The notes under the pieces: model-generated
The model's input: only the letters and a program-made list of their open reading frames with translations
The model's database searches: none
Told to the model about the DNA's origin: nothing
Translations under genes and position numbers: made by a program
Part shown: piece after piece, positions 18,300 to 27,023 of the stretch
How positions within the stretch are numbered: the stretch's first letter is position 1
How the letters are laid out: every line of letters starts with the position of its first letter
NCBI RefSeq assembly: GCF_000753735.1
Contig: NZ_JPIN01000002.1
Location: 1-64,000 of the forward strand
Origin: Pseudidiomarina atlantica
GTDB taxonomy: Bacteria; Pseudomonadota; Gammaproteobacteria; Enterobacterales; Alteromonadaceae
Direction: 5' to 3'
DNA: 64,000 nt

Positions 18300-19280
18300 A
18301 TGTTTGGTTTAACTTTCGCGTTCATGTTGAGTGGCATACAGGCGGCTGACGTTGCGCCGGCAACCGTGACCATCGAAGAGTGGCAGGTGCAGTATGCGGA
18401 ATCACGACCGCGCGACCCTTATGTGCAAAGTACCGATAAGGTTTGGTTTGTCGGGCAGCAAGCTGATTATGCGGCGATTCTGAACCCACAAACCGGTGAG
18501 TTTGAGCGTATTGACCTGCCAGAAGGCGCGGGTCCTCACAATATCATCGTGGATGAGCGTGGCGCTTGGTATGCTGGTAACAAGGCTGCGCACATAGGTC
18601 ATATCGACCACGACACTAAGGAAATCACTCAGTACCCATTACCAGGTGATGGACGTCGCGATGTCCACACCATGATGTTCACCAGTAATGGCGATCTGTG
18701 GTTTACCGCGCAAGGGGCAAATCAAGTTGGCTATTTCGATGTCGAAGCTGAACAAATGCAGCTGTGGGATGTGCCGACTAAGCGGGCACGTCCTTATGGC
18801 TTGATTGTGGTCAATGACCAGCCATGGCTGACGCTTTTTGGTAGCAACAAATTAGCGACTGTGGTCGACGGTGAACTGCAAGAAATTGAGCTGCCACGAG
18901 CAAATGCAAATCGTCCTCGTCGCATTGCCTATGGCACTGACGGCAACATTTGGTACGTCGATTATGCTGGCGGCTATTTGGGGCGTTATAACCCTGAAAC
19001 TGAGCAGATCAGCGAGTGGGTCATGCCAGCAGGTGTGCAGTCGATGCCCTATGCCATGGCGGCCGACAATAACGGCTACATTTGGTTTGCCGAAACGGGC
19101 GTGCAGCCGAATCGCATTGTCGGTTTTCACATCGACAGCGAAACCTTTACTGCTCCTGTCGCGGTGCCAAGTGGTGGCGGCACCGTGCGTCACATGATGT
19201 TTGATGAAGCCAGCCAAAGCTTGTGGTTTGGTGCTGATACCAACACCGTAGGTCAGGCAACCATTCGCTACGGTGAATAA
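18300..19280 (+). CDS. secreted beta-propeller protein, virginiamycin B lyase-like
   Basis: The product has 326 residues and a signal peptide ending near AMA/QAA (MFGLTFAFMLSGIQA). The mature part repeats blades of the form GxxWFTxxGxNxxGxxD (DLWFTAQGANQVGYFD, NIWYVDYAGGYLGRYNPET, YIWFAETGVQPNRIVGF), the pattern of Vgb/streptogramin-lyase-like seven-blade propellers and SMP-30/NHL relatives. Real Vgb cleaves group B streptogramins with two conserved His and a Glu; those residues cannot be assigned here, so antibiotic cleavage should not be assumed. A strong RBS GGAGG precedes the ATG, and the gene follows the ligand-gated K+ channel, hinting that both share a periplasmic cue. Confidence 0.78.
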   Translation: MFGLTFAFMLSGIQAADVAPATVTIEEWQVQYAESRPRDPYVQSTDKVWFVGQQADYAAILNPQTGEFERIDLPEGAGPHNIIVDERGAWYAGNKAAHIGHIDHDTKEITQYPLPGDGRRDVHTMMFTSNGDLWFTAQGANQVGYFDVEAEQMQLWDVPTKRARPYGLIVVNDQPWLTLFGSNKLATVVDGELQEIELPRANANRPRRIAYGTDGNIWYVDYAGGYLGRYNPETEQISEWVMPAGVQSMPYAMAADNNGYIWFAETGVQPNRIVGFHIDSETFTAPVAVPSGGGTVRHMMFDEASQSLWFGADTNTVGQATIRYGE

Positions 19281-19286
19281 GCCTTG

Positions 19287-19667
19287 TTAGACAAACCAAG
19301 CGCTGATGCGCGGCCACAGAATCACTACCCAAGTGATACCGATCATCAGTAGCGAGAACATGACAGCGGCCGAGGCCATATCTTTGGCACGGCCGCTGAG
19401 CTCATGTAAGTCCGGGCTGATGCGGTCAACTGTCGCTTCGATAGCGGAATTAAGCAGTTCCACAATCAGCAACACCAGTACCGGCAGAATCAACACCACT
19501 TTTTCCACCATGGTCGCACCCAACCATAACGCTAGTGGCACCAATATCAATGCGAGCACGGTGTCTTGGCGGACCGCCGCTTCAAACTTTAACGCCATGC
19601 GATAACCGCGTAAGGAGTTGCCGGTGGCGCGAACGATGCGCATCAGACCTTTTTGTGGTGGTTTCAT
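19287..19667 (-). CDS. dgkA: diacylglycerol kinase
   Basis: DgkA (126 residues) is the small trimeric inner-membrane kinase that recycles diacylglycerol from membrane-derived oligosaccharide synthesis into phosphatidic acid. Three helices are visible, and the active-site stretch VELLNSAIEATVDRISPDLHELSGRAKDMASAAV-type segment is intact (key residues Glu69, Asn72, Glu76 by family numbering). The start MKPPQKGLMRIVRATGNSLRGY fits the family; longer upstream starts would run into the divergent neighbour. The RBS is weak. It is convergent with the beta-propeller gene, 6 bases apart. Confidence 0.93.
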   Translation of the reverse strand: MKPPQKGLMRIVRATGNSLRGYRMALKFEAAVRQDTVLALILVPLALWLGATMVEKVVLILPVLVLLIVELLNSAIEATVDRISPDLHELSGRAKDMASAAVMFSLLMIGITWVVILWPRISAWFV

Positions 19668-19739
19668 CGATTTACTTTTCGTTTCAGCTAGATGGTGTAC
19701 AGTGTAATACATGAACAGACTTAAGGATTGCTTAACTTT

Positions 19740-20720
19740 ATGGCGAAAGGCAACCATTGGCAACTGATCCCCCTCGACACTTTTGAGCGACCGACCGCAC
19801 CGGCGAGCACCTTGTTGCAAAAAGCCTGGCTGCGGGCACAAAATCTCATCGGTATCAAAGATGATGAGGATACCACCCCCGATGAACAAGATTTCCCGCA
19901 TTACCGTGAGTTCGATCTTGAGCCTGCGGTCGCGGCGGTTGAACAAGCGTGGGAAGCTGCTGAATCAGAACCTTGTGTACGTTTTGTCATTAGCCCGCCA
20001 TTTAGTGGCAGCGGTGCGATTTTGCGGGCTTGGGCCGACAAGCACGGCTACCAACAATTAAAACCACCACGAAAAGACCAACTCGAGAGTGCCGATACAG
20101 CAAGCTGGTGGCAGGCACAGCAGTGCGACAATTGGTTGCTCGATGAGTTTTCGTCATTCTGGTTACGCACGACGTCGCACATGCAATTTATGCGTGCCTT
20201 GCTGCCACGTTTATTGCGCGGCGAATTAGGTGCAGGCGTAGTGGTGGTCGATAGTTGGACCTTTGCCTTTTTGCAGCGCGCTTGGCCACTGAGTTTACCG
20301 CACTGTTATTGTTTTGCGGCCGCAACTCCTGAACTACTTCAGCAAGTGGGCATCGAGACGACGGATAAAGCGTTGCGTAAGCTGAATGCCAAAGCGCGTG
20401 GCAATGTGGGTGTTGCTTTAGCGCTGTGGGCGCTGGCGCAAAATAGTGAACGCCAAACGCCGCGCATTCCGAGTGAAGCCGATGACGCAACCGCATTTAT
20501 TCTGTGTGCACTCTTGCTCCATCACGGCCTCGCCGGCGAGTATTTACAGCTGGTATTGCCGATGCTGGCACCCGATCAGCTCGATGTACAGTTACTGCGC
20601 CTGCAGCAAAATGGTGTGATTGAGTTGGATGATGAAAAAGTCTGGCGAGTGACTGTTTATGCCTATGTCGATGTGCGTGATTTCCTTGCCAGTCGTGGTT
20701 ACTGGCTCGATAGTTTTTAA
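19740..20720 (+). CDS. uncharacterised protein with degenerate P-loop-like segment, upstream of mscS
   Basis: This 326-residue protein is soluble, with no signal peptide or membrane helix, and is rich in Trp and Leu. Residues near 85-95 read ISPPFSGSGAILRAWA, resembling a nucleotide-binding loop but lacking the Walker A lysine. A hydrophobic strand GAGVVVVDSWTFAFL with an Asp follows about 85 residues later, in the place of a Walker B. The C-terminal third (FILCALLLHHGLAGEYLQLVLP and a winged-helix-like end) could be an AAA-type lid. I do not recognise the family. ATG 19740 was chosen over a TTG at 19728 that overlaps the AAGGA RBS. mscS follows after 12 bases, so the two are probably co-transcribed. 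Confidence 0.7.
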   Translation: MAKGNHWQLIPLDTFERPTAPASTLLQKAWLRAQNLIGIKDDEDTTPDEQDFPHYREFDLEPAVAAVEQAWEAAESEPCVRFVISPPFSGSGAILRAWADKHGYQQLKPPRKDQLESADTASWWQAQQCDNWLLDEFSSFWLRTTSHMQFMRALLPRLLRGELGAGVVVVDSWTFAFLQRAWPLSLPHCYCFAAATPELLQQVGIETTDKALRKLNAKARGNVGVALALWALAQNSERQTPRIPSEADDATAFILCALLLHHGLAGEYLQLVLPMLAPDQLDVQLLRLQQNGVIELDDEKVWRVTVYAYVDVRDFLASRGYWLDSF

Positions 20721-20732
20721 TGGGAGTGCGGC

Positions 20733-21551
20733 ATGAACACTGAGCAATTTCTCGAAATATTTAAAGAAATTAATAGCGCGGTGCTGATTGAAATCGGCGT
20801 GGTAATCGCGCTAGCGATGGCCATTATTTGGTGCAGTCAAAAATTACTACCACTGCTCGCCGAGCACTTACATGGCAAACAACGTCTCTTTGTACTGGCG
20901 CTGATTCCAACGGTACGGGTGTTGGTGTTTGTCTTTGCCATTATCTGGATAGTGCCACTGATAATTGAGCCGACCGCGCGCAACATGGTAGCAATTCTCG
21001 GTGCCGCAGGCCTCGCCATAGGTTTTGCCTTGAAGGATTATGTCAGTAGCATCATTGCTGGGGTGGTTGCGGTCTATGAAGTGCCTTATCGCCCCGGTGA
21101 CTGGATTTCAGTCGATGGTACCTATGGTGAAGTGAAGCATATCGGTATGCGCGCCGTCGAAATTGTCACGCCGGACGATACCGTGGTATTTATTCCGCAT
21201 TTAAAGCTATGGTCGAATCTCATTCATAACGCCAATAATGGCGGTCCTAGCCTCATGTGCGTGGTAGATTTTTACTTGCACCCAGAGCACGATGCGAATC
21301 AGGTCAAACATCTACTGGAAGACGTGGCGCTGACCAGCCCTTATGTGCAACTCGCCAAACCCATCGTAGTAGTTGCAAACGAAGAGCCGTGGGGCACGCG
21401 TTATCGGCTGAAAGCCTATCCGATCGACCCACGGCAACAATTTCAATTTATGACGGATTTGACCGCGCGCGGCAAAACTTGTTTGCGGGCGTTACCCGTC
21501 AACTTTGCGCAGTTGTCACCAGAGCACGCTGTTCAGCCAGCCCCATACTGA
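20733..21551 (+). CDS. MscS family small-conductance mechanosensitive channel
   Basis: The 272-residue protein has an N-terminal membrane part with three helices (about 18-38, 52-80, 85-120) and a cytoplasmic MscS beta domain. The pore helix TM3 carries the Gly/Ala-rich packing motif ILGAAGLAIGFALKDYVSSIIAG, and the following VYEVPYRPGDWISVDGTYGEVKHIGMRAVEIVTPDDTVVFIP is the typical MscS beta-domain entry. It opens on membrane tension during osmotic downshock. GGGAG lies before the ATG. The last 53 bases overlap the convergent acyltransferase gene, an unusually long coding overlap. Confidence 0.92.
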   Translation: MNTEQFLEIFKEINSAVLIEIGVVIALAMAIIWCSQKLLPLLAEHLHGKQRLFVLALIPTVRVLVFVFAIIWIVPLIIEPTARNMVAILGAAGLAIGFALKDYVSSIIAGVVAVYEVPYRPGDWISVDGTYGEVKHIGMRAVEIVTPDDTVVFIPHLKLWSNLIHNANNGGPSLMCVVDFYLHPEHDANQVKHLLEDVALTSPYVQLAKPIVVVANEEPWGTRYRLKAYPIDPRQQFQFMTDLTARGKTCLRALPVNFAQLSPEHAVQPAPY

Positions 21552-22557
21552 GTACGTAAGGGACTTCGGCAGCTTGGCGCTTGCTAAACTCGGCTTTGCT
21601 GTCGAGGTCTTGCCAGTTCATGGCTATCAACGCCTGCGCTACCGCGCCACCTAAACCGCTGCCCGGACCTAGCAAAATGATGCGATCCGGAGCGAATTCT
21701 TTCACACCGACTTGAATTGCTTTGCTGAAGTCGTAGGTTTCAGTCACTTGGTGGCCGAGGGTGTATTGGTGCAGAGCGCGCATGTCTACCGTCGGAGTTA
21801 GCCATTGGTGACCGCGACCGTCGATGAGCGGTGTTTGTGGCTCACGGAAGACCGCCGTGGGCCAAGTTTCCTGCGCCTTGGTTGCTGCCTCGCCCATTAG
21901 ATGGGTGTGAAATGCTGCGTGCCCAGGCAACAACATCGGGAAGCGTTCGTCGGCGAGCGGCAGCGCTTTCATGGCAGCCGAACAAGCAGCTTCAGTGCCA
22001 GCGAGTACCGCATAACCACCGTAATTGATCGAACGGAACAGCTCGCCTTGGTGCGCTTGCAATTGCGCGTTGACCTGCGCTTCCCGCGCTGGGTCAGGAC
22101 GCCATTCGCTATCGACAATCGGATAGATAAATTGCGCACCAGCCCCACCAGCGGTCAGTTGGGCCATGCTGGTGACCAACCGTGCAGTGGTCGGCACCGA
22201 CCAAGCTTCCGCACAGGCCATTGCCGTATACCAACCCATTGAGTTGCCGGTAATTGCCACCACGTCATACTGCTCGCGGTCGATACTTAAAAAATCCAGA
22301 TAGCCTGCGGCATAAATCAGCGCTGCCGCGTGCTCAGCTTTTTGGTGCAGCGAGGTTTTGAACAGCTTTGCCTGATCGAGTTCAGTAACCGTCGCGAGAC
22401 CGAGTGCGGCCCGCTCAGCATCGATTTGATCAAGAACCTGCTGCAAATATTCGCGTATTTTCGGAGAAGATGCAGCTATATTCGCGGAGATCGAACCAAG
22501 TTCGGGTTTGTTGTAGGTGCCACGCCCAGGACAAACAACTAGTGCGGTTTTCTTCAT
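21499..22557 (-). CDS. acyltransferase of the FabD (malonyl-CoA:ACP transacylase) fold
   Basis: The product has 352 residues. The nucleophile elbow is AITGNSMGWYTAMA (GxSxG-type, Ser in GNSMG), and a later LPGHAAFHTHLM supplies the likely partner His. EHAAALIYAAGYLDFL and LLGPGSGLGGAVAQAL also fit the transacylase fold. It is longer than housekeeping FabD (about 310 residues) and opens atypically with ALVVCPGRGTYNKPEL. The ATG overlaps the stop of the E1 gene by 4 bases, so it is coupled to an oxoacid dehydrogenase and not to fatty-acid synthesis genes. The donor and acceptor are unknown; movement of the acyl group made by the neighbouring enzymes is a possible role. Confidence 0.75.
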   Translation of the reverse strand: MKKTALVVCPGRGTYNKPELGSISANIAASSPKIREYLQQVLDQIDAERAALGLATVTELDQAKLFKTSLHQKAEHAAALIYAAGYLDFLSIDREQYDVVAITGNSMGWYTAMACAEAWSVPTTARLVTSMAQLTAGGAGAQFIYPIVDSEWRPDPAREAQVNAQLQAHQGELFRSINYGGYAVLAGTEAACSAAMKALPLADERFPMLLPGHAAFHTHLMGEAATKAQETWPTAVFREPQTPLIDGRGHQWLTPTVDMRALHQYTLGHQVTETYDFSKAIQVGVKEFAPDRIILLGPGSGLGGAVAQALIAMNWQDLDSKAEFSKRQAAEVPYVLSMGLAEQRALVTTAQS

Positions 22558-24770
22558 GCCTGAGCTCCTTGTTTGCGTTTTGCGAGCATCTCGCTGGCCA
22601 CCTCAACAATGCCAGCGGTAGATGGCAACACTGTGTAGGCCGCTTTACCGAGCGGAATGAAGCTATCCTCGGCAGTAATTCGACGCACTTTAAAGCGCTC
22701 TGGATAATCTTCGTATAAACAGGTCATTAGCTCTTCACTCAATGAGCCGCGGCGGCGGCATTCATCGACAATCAGTACTTGTTTACAGTCGCCTAGGGAT
22801 TGCACGATGGCATCCACATGCAGTGGCACTAAGCAGCGAATATCGACAACCCGCACTTTGTGGCCTGCGGCGCGTAATTTCGCTTCTGCTTGGCGACTTA
22901 AGTAATAGCCGTTGCCATAGCTGACAATAGCGAGCTCGTCGCCGTCACCATACACCGCTGGCTCGCCGAGCGCTGGTACGGGCACGTCAGGCGTTGGATA
23001 GTCGCACAACCAGCCGCCATCACCTTCTTCATGGAGATCACGCGCCATGTAGAGCGCAATCGGCTCGAGCATGATCACCACACGTTGTTCAACTGCGGCC
23101 AAACGCACCGCTTGGCGCATTAACAACGCACCGTCGTAGCCATTCGATGGGCACAACACAATCACCCCAGGAATATCACGGAACACGGCAAACGAATTAT
23201 CGTTATGAAAGTGGCCACCAAAGCCTTTTTGGTAGGCAAGACCGGCGATACGAATCACCATCGGATTGGTGTACTGACCGTCGGAGAAAAACGATAAGGT
23301 GGCAGCTTCGCCACGAATCTGATCTTCGGCGTTGTGTACGTAAGCAAGGAATTGGATTTCAGGCATGGCAATCATGCCTTGCTGCGCCATACCAATAGCC
23401 AGACCCAGAATACTTTGCTCGTCCAACACCGTGTTCAATACTCGGTTCGGTCCAAACGCTTCCATTAAGTGTTGCGTCACGTGATAGACGCCGCCTTTTT
23501 TGGCAATGTCTTCACCACACATGACGATATTGTCGTACTGCGCCATCAAATCGTGTAGCGACCAGTTCAGTAATTTCGCCAAATGCTGGCGCTTGCCGAC
23601 GTTATGCTTGTCGAATCTAAACAGCTGTTCGCGTTGGTTCTCAGTTAACGCTGGCGGCACCACGCTCTCATCGCGTGCGGGTGGCACAATTGACTGCATT
23701 ACTTGCGTGGCTGCAGTTAATTTTGGACGCTGCTGCGCTTGTCCGGCTAAACGCGCGATCCGCTGCGCTTGCTTGCGAATATGTTCAGCGAGTTGCTCGT
23801 AACTAAACAAATCACGTTGAATCAGCGCGGCGCAGGTGAACAGCAGCACATCGCGTTCAGCATCACGGGCAATTTCTTGTTTGGTGCGATACGCGACTTC
23901 GGCGTCTGCTCCGGCATGACCAAACAGGCGAATGGTGCGTAAATGTAGAATCGCCGGCTTACGCTTCTGGCGCACATAATCGGCGGCCTGTTGCGCGACC
24001 AAATAGGTCTCGGCAACGTTGCTACCGTCGGCGAAAAAATACTTCACCGCTGGGCGTTGACTGAGTTGCTGCTGGATCCAACCTTGTGGCGTGTGGGTCG
24101 AAATACCTAAACCATTGTCTTCACAGACCAATAGCAGCGGCATCGGAATTTGTTGATAAGCCGCCCAACTGGCCGAATTGATCGCGCCGAGAGCCGTTGA
24201 GTGGTTGGCTGAAGCATCGCCAAAGCTGCATACGGCAATCGCATCATGTGGCCAAGTGCCTTGCTGCTGCAGGCGCTTTGACAAGCCGATGGCAAAGGCT
24301 GTACCCATAGCTTTCGGCACGTGCGAAGCAATGGTGCTGGTTTGCGGAGGTACGTGCAAATCGAGGCTACCAAAGACTTTGTGACGACCACCAGAAATAG
24401 GGTCCTCACTCGATGCGGCAAAGCTGAGCAGCATGTCATACAGCGGTGTACTGCCGGGCTTTTGCTTGGCGCGTTGCAGGAAAAAGGCGCCGCTCCGGTA
24501 GTGCAAAAATGCTGGGTCAGTCACGCGCAAGGCTTTGGCAACCGCCGCGTTGGCTTCATGACCCGAGCTGCCAATGGTGTAAAAACTCTGTCCAGCAGCC
24601 TGCATCAGGCGAGACTGCAGGTCGAGCAAGCGACTGGCGAGTTGGGAGTCGAATAATTCGACCAGTTCGGCATCGCTAAGGATGCCACCTGCCGCGTGTG
24701 CACGCGGCAGGTCTTCACGTTCAATGCGCTGGATAAATTCAACCAGCCATGGATGCATAGCTGCAGCCAT
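22554..24770 (-). CDS. fused alpha-beta thiamine-dependent 2-oxoacid dehydrogenase E1
   Basis: This 738-residue protein joins the two E1 subunits of branched-chain/pyruvate-type complexes. The alpha-like part (about 1-360) has YTIGSSGHEANAAVA, HYRSGAFFLQ and the thiamine-diphosphate motif from CSFGDASANHS to VCEDNGLGIS. The beta-like part (about 390-735) has MCGEDIAKKGGVYHVTQ, VLDEQSILGLAIGMA, GGHFHNDNS and a transketolase C-terminal domain (LAIVSYGNGYYLS). Such E1s decarboxylate a 2-oxoacid and normally pass the acyl group to a lipoyl E2, but no E2 or E3 is encoded nearby. A strong RBS AAGGAGGCG precedes the ATG. The acyltransferase overlaps its 3' end, and glutaryl-CoA dehydrogenase lies upstream. 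The substrate is not known; a C5-C6 oxoacid is a guess. Confidence 0.82.
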   Translation of the reverse strand: MAAAMHPWLVEFIQRIEREDLPRAHAAGGILSDAELVELFDSQLASRLLDLQSRLMQAAGQSFYTIGSSGHEANAAVAKALRVTDPAFLHYRSGAFFLQRAKQKPGSTPLYDMLLSFAASSEDPISGGRHKVFGSLDLHVPPQTSTIASHVPKAMGTAFAIGLSKRLQQQGTWPHDAIAVCSFGDASANHSTALGAINSASWAAYQQIPMPLLLVCEDNGLGISTHTPQGWIQQQLSQRPAVKYFFADGSNVAETYLVAQQAADYVRQKRKPAILHLRTIRLFGHAGADAEVAYRTKQEIARDAERDVLLFTCAALIQRDLFSYEQLAEHIRKQAQRIARLAGQAQQRPKLTAATQVMQSIVPPARDESVVPPALTENQREQLFRFDKHNVGKRQHLAKLLNWSLHDLMAQYDNIVMCGEDIAKKGGVYHVTQHLMEAFGPNRVLNTVLDEQSILGLAIGMAQQGMIAMPEIQFLAYVHNAEDQIRGEAATLSFFSDGQYTNPMVIRIAGLAYQKGFGGHFHNDNSFAVFRDIPGVIVLCPSNGYDGALLMRQAVRLAAVEQRVVIMLEPIALYMARDLHEEGDGGWLCDYPTPDVPVPALGEPAVYGDGDELAIVSYGNGYYLSRQAEAKLRAAGHKVRVVDIRCLVPLHVDAIVQSLGDCKQVLIVDECRRRGSLSEELMTCLYEDYPERFKVRRITAEDSFIPLGKAAYTVLPSTAGIVEVASEMLAKRKQGAQA

Positions 24771-24811
24771 ATACGCCTCCTTTTACAAGGTAGTGACGGG
24801 TGCTAGATGAA

Positions 24812-25987
24812 TTAGCTGAATGCCTGAAGGCCGGTCTGCGCGCGACCCAGAATTAGGGCATGCACATCGTGGGTACCTTCGTAGGTATTCACCGCTTCTA
24901 AGTTCATGACGTGACGGATCACGTGGTACTCGTCGGCAATACCGTTACCACCGTGCATATCGCGAGCAATGCGGGCAATGTCGAGCGCCTTGCCACAGGA
25001 GTTACGCTTAATCAGTGAAATGGTTTCTGGTGGTAACTGCCCTGCGTCCATCAAACGCCCTGCTTGTAAACAGCTTAACAGGCCAATGCTGATTTCAGTT
25101 TGCATATCAGCTAGCTTCTTCTGAATTAGCTGAGTTGCCGCCAACGGACGATTAAATTGGTGTCTATCTAAGGTGTACTGGCGCGCTGCATGCCAGCAGA
25201 ATTCCGCCGCACCTAATGAGCCCCAAGCGATACCGTAACGTGCTTTATTCAAGCAGCCAAACGGACCTTTAAGACCAGTGACGTTCGGTAGCAATGCTGA
25301 TTCAGGAACTTCGACGTTGTCCATTACGATTTCACCGGTAATAGAGGCACGCAATGAAAACTTGCCATCAATTTTCGGTGCCGACAGGCCTTTCATGCCT
25401 TTTTCCAGAATAAAGCCACGGATCTCACCGTCCAGTTTCGCCCACACCACAAACACATCAGCAATAGGTGAGTTGGTGATCCACATTTTGCTGCCTTTGA
25501 GCACATAGCCACCGTCGACTTTTTTCGCCGTAGTGCGCATGCCGGCAGGATCAGAACCCGCATCCGGTTCGGTCAAACCAAAACAGCCGACCCATTCACC
25601 GGTAGCCAGTTTCGGCAAATATTTTTGCCGCTGCTCTTCGCTGCCGTATTCATGAATCGGATGCATGACCAGCGACGACTGCACGCTCATAGCGCTACGA
25701 TAGCCGCTATCAACGCGCTCAACTTCACGAGCGACGAGGCCATAGCAAACGTAATTCACTGCTGAGCAACCATATTTTTCTGGCAAGGTTGCACCTAACA
25801 GGCCGAGTTCACCCAATTCGTTCATGATCTCGCGGTCAAAACGCTCTTCACGGTTCGCCGTCAGTACGCGCGGCATCAGCTTTTCTTGACAGTACTGATG
25901 AGCGGTATCACGAATCATGCGTTCTTCTTCGGTCAGCATGTTGCTGAATTGGAAAGGGTCTTGCCAGTCAAAAGGAAATCGAGCCAT
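24812..25987 (-). CDS. gcdH: glutaryl-CoA dehydrogenase
   Basis: GcdH (391 residues) is an FAD enzyme that oxidises and decarboxylates glutaryl-CoA to crotonyl-CoA in lysine and tryptophan breakdown. The sequence follows the GCDH subfamily: [19 protein letters not shown] near the start, [59 protein letters not shown], and the catalytic Glu in [21 protein letters not shown] at the end. It lies divergent to a LysR regulator, the usual gcdH context, and is followed on the same strand by the fused E1 gene. A dispersed repeat fills the intergenic region upstream. Confidence 0.95.
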   Translation of the reverse strand: MARFPFDWQDPFQFSNMLTEEERMIRDTAHQYCQEKLMPRVLTANREERFDREIMNELGELGLLGATLPEKYGCSAVNYVCYGLVAREVERVDSGYRSAMSVQSSLVMHPIHEYGSEEQRQKYLPKLATGEWVGCFGLTEPDAGSDPAGMRTTAKKVDGGYVLKGSKMWITNSPIADVFVVWAKLDGEIRGFILEKGMKGLSAPKIDGKFSLRASITGEIVMDNVEVPESALLPNVTGLKGPFGCLNKARYGIAWGSLGAAEFCWHAARQYTLDRHQFNRPLAATQLIQKKLADMQTEISIGLLSCLQAGRLMDAGQLPPETISLIKRNSCGKALDIARIARDMHGGNGIADEYHVIRHVMNLEAVNTYEGTHDVHALILGRAQTGLQAFS

Positions 25988-26000
25988 ATAAACCTCTATA

Positions 26001-26092
26001 GTAATTCGTTGTTCGTTAATCGTTATTCGTTAGGATGCTGCCTTTTCGCAGTTTGGCTTTGCCAAATAACGAGTAACGATTAACGAATAACG
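26001..26092. repeat. dispersed inverted repeat of CGTTAAT-like units, copy 3
   Basis: The left arm (26001-26033) contains TTCGTTAATCGTTATTCGTT and ends TAGG. The right arm (26066-26092) contains AACGAGTAACGATTAACGAA and TAACG. They are inverted copies around a 32-base loop. It lies in the divergent region between gcdH and the LysR gene, and its unit sequence matches the copies near 304-398 and 1034-1112. Confidence 0.82.
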
Positions 26093-26171
26093 CTGTTGTT
26101 TTACTTCACTTTACGCTGAATTGAAGTAAAGTTAAATTATATAAAAATTAGAGTAGGTATAGGTTTTAACT

Positions 26172-27023
26172 ATGGATTTGCGTCAGCTTCAGTACTTCGT
26201 CGCCGTCTACGAACAAGGCAGCATCAGCGCGGCAGCGCGCGCCTGCTCGGTAGCACAGCCGAGTTTATCGAACGCTTTGCAGCAACTTGAAGATGAGCTC
26301 AAGGTGAAGCTCTTTGTACGGCAATCCAGAGGGGTTACCCCAACCGAGGATGGTGAACGTTTGTATGGCCATGCTGGACGTATGCTCAGTCAAATGCAGG
26401 CACTTAAGGCATCGTTTCGACACAGTGTGACGCGAGTGCAATTTCGGCTCGGCTTGATTCGCGCGCTTGGCGTTGAACGAATGAGCCAGTTGTTACGTGA
26501 CTTTACGGCGGGGGTCGATGGACTTGAGTTGCACCTCGTCGAACCCGACGATGAAGCCGATGCGCGGATTATCACGCCGCGCATGCTGAAAGCCGGTGAG
26601 CAGTTTTTACCGATTTGGCATGATGCTTTCGTGGTGGCGTTGCCGGCCGGGCACCCATTGGCACTGCAAGAGGCGGTGACTTTGGCGGATATGCAAGGCT
26701 TGCCGCTGATCAAGCGCACCCCCTGTGAGGCGTGGTCGGTGTTTTATCCAGAGCTTATTCGGCAGGGGATTCAGCCGGATATTCGCGCCGACATTCATAC
26801 CATTGAATATGCGCTCGGGCTGGTATCTGCTGGTGTCGGCTGTGCCTTAGTGCCCGATTTTGAGGTATTGCGTGAACGACAGGATGTGGCTTTGCGACCG
26901 CTCACCGACTTAAAGCTGGAACGTACCATTGGCATGGCCTATCCGCGCAGCCAAAGCGAAGCGAGTCCGCTACGCTGGCTGCAGCAGGTGTGCAAACAAA
27001 CCGCTGGGCAAGCGCCAAGCTAA
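26172..27023 (+). CDS. LysR-type transcriptional regulator, probably of gcdH
   Basis: The product has 283 residues. The N-terminal winged helix-turn-helix is MDLRQLQYFVAVYEQGSISAAARACSVAQPSLSNALQQLEDEL, which is canonical for LysR (key: SISAAA, QPSLS). The rest is a periplasmic-binding-like effector domain, with RARIITPRMLKAG-like and GVGCALVPDF segments. Placement divergent from gcdH matches glutarate/lysine degradation regulators and suggests an acyl-CoA or organic-acid inducer; this is inference from position. The stop overlaps the convergent ferredoxin gene by 4 bases. Confidence 0.9.
   Translation: MDLRQLQYFVAVYEQGSISAAARACSVAQPSLSNALQQLEDELKVKLFVRQSRGVTPTEDGERLYGHAGRMLSQMQALKASFRHSVTRVQFRLGLIRALGVERMSQLLRDFTAGVDGLELHLVEPDDEADARIITPRMLKAGEQFLPIWHDAFVVALPAGHPLALQEAVTLADMQGLPLIKRTPCEAWSVFYPELIRQGIQPDIRADIHTIEYALGLVSAGVGCALVPDFEVLRERQDVALRPLTDLKLERTIGMAYPRSQSEASPLRWLQQVCKQTAGQAPS

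Noticed and set aside
18300-19280. Streptogramin (virginiamycin B) resistance gene
   Set aside because: The propeller repeats fit, but the catalytic His/Glu set could not be confirmed and the context is a K+ channel, so an antibiotic-resistance label is not justified.
22554-24770. Membrane transporter (label sometimes attached to similar proteins)
   Set aside because: No transmembrane helices are seen, while thiamine-binding and E1 beta motifs are clear.
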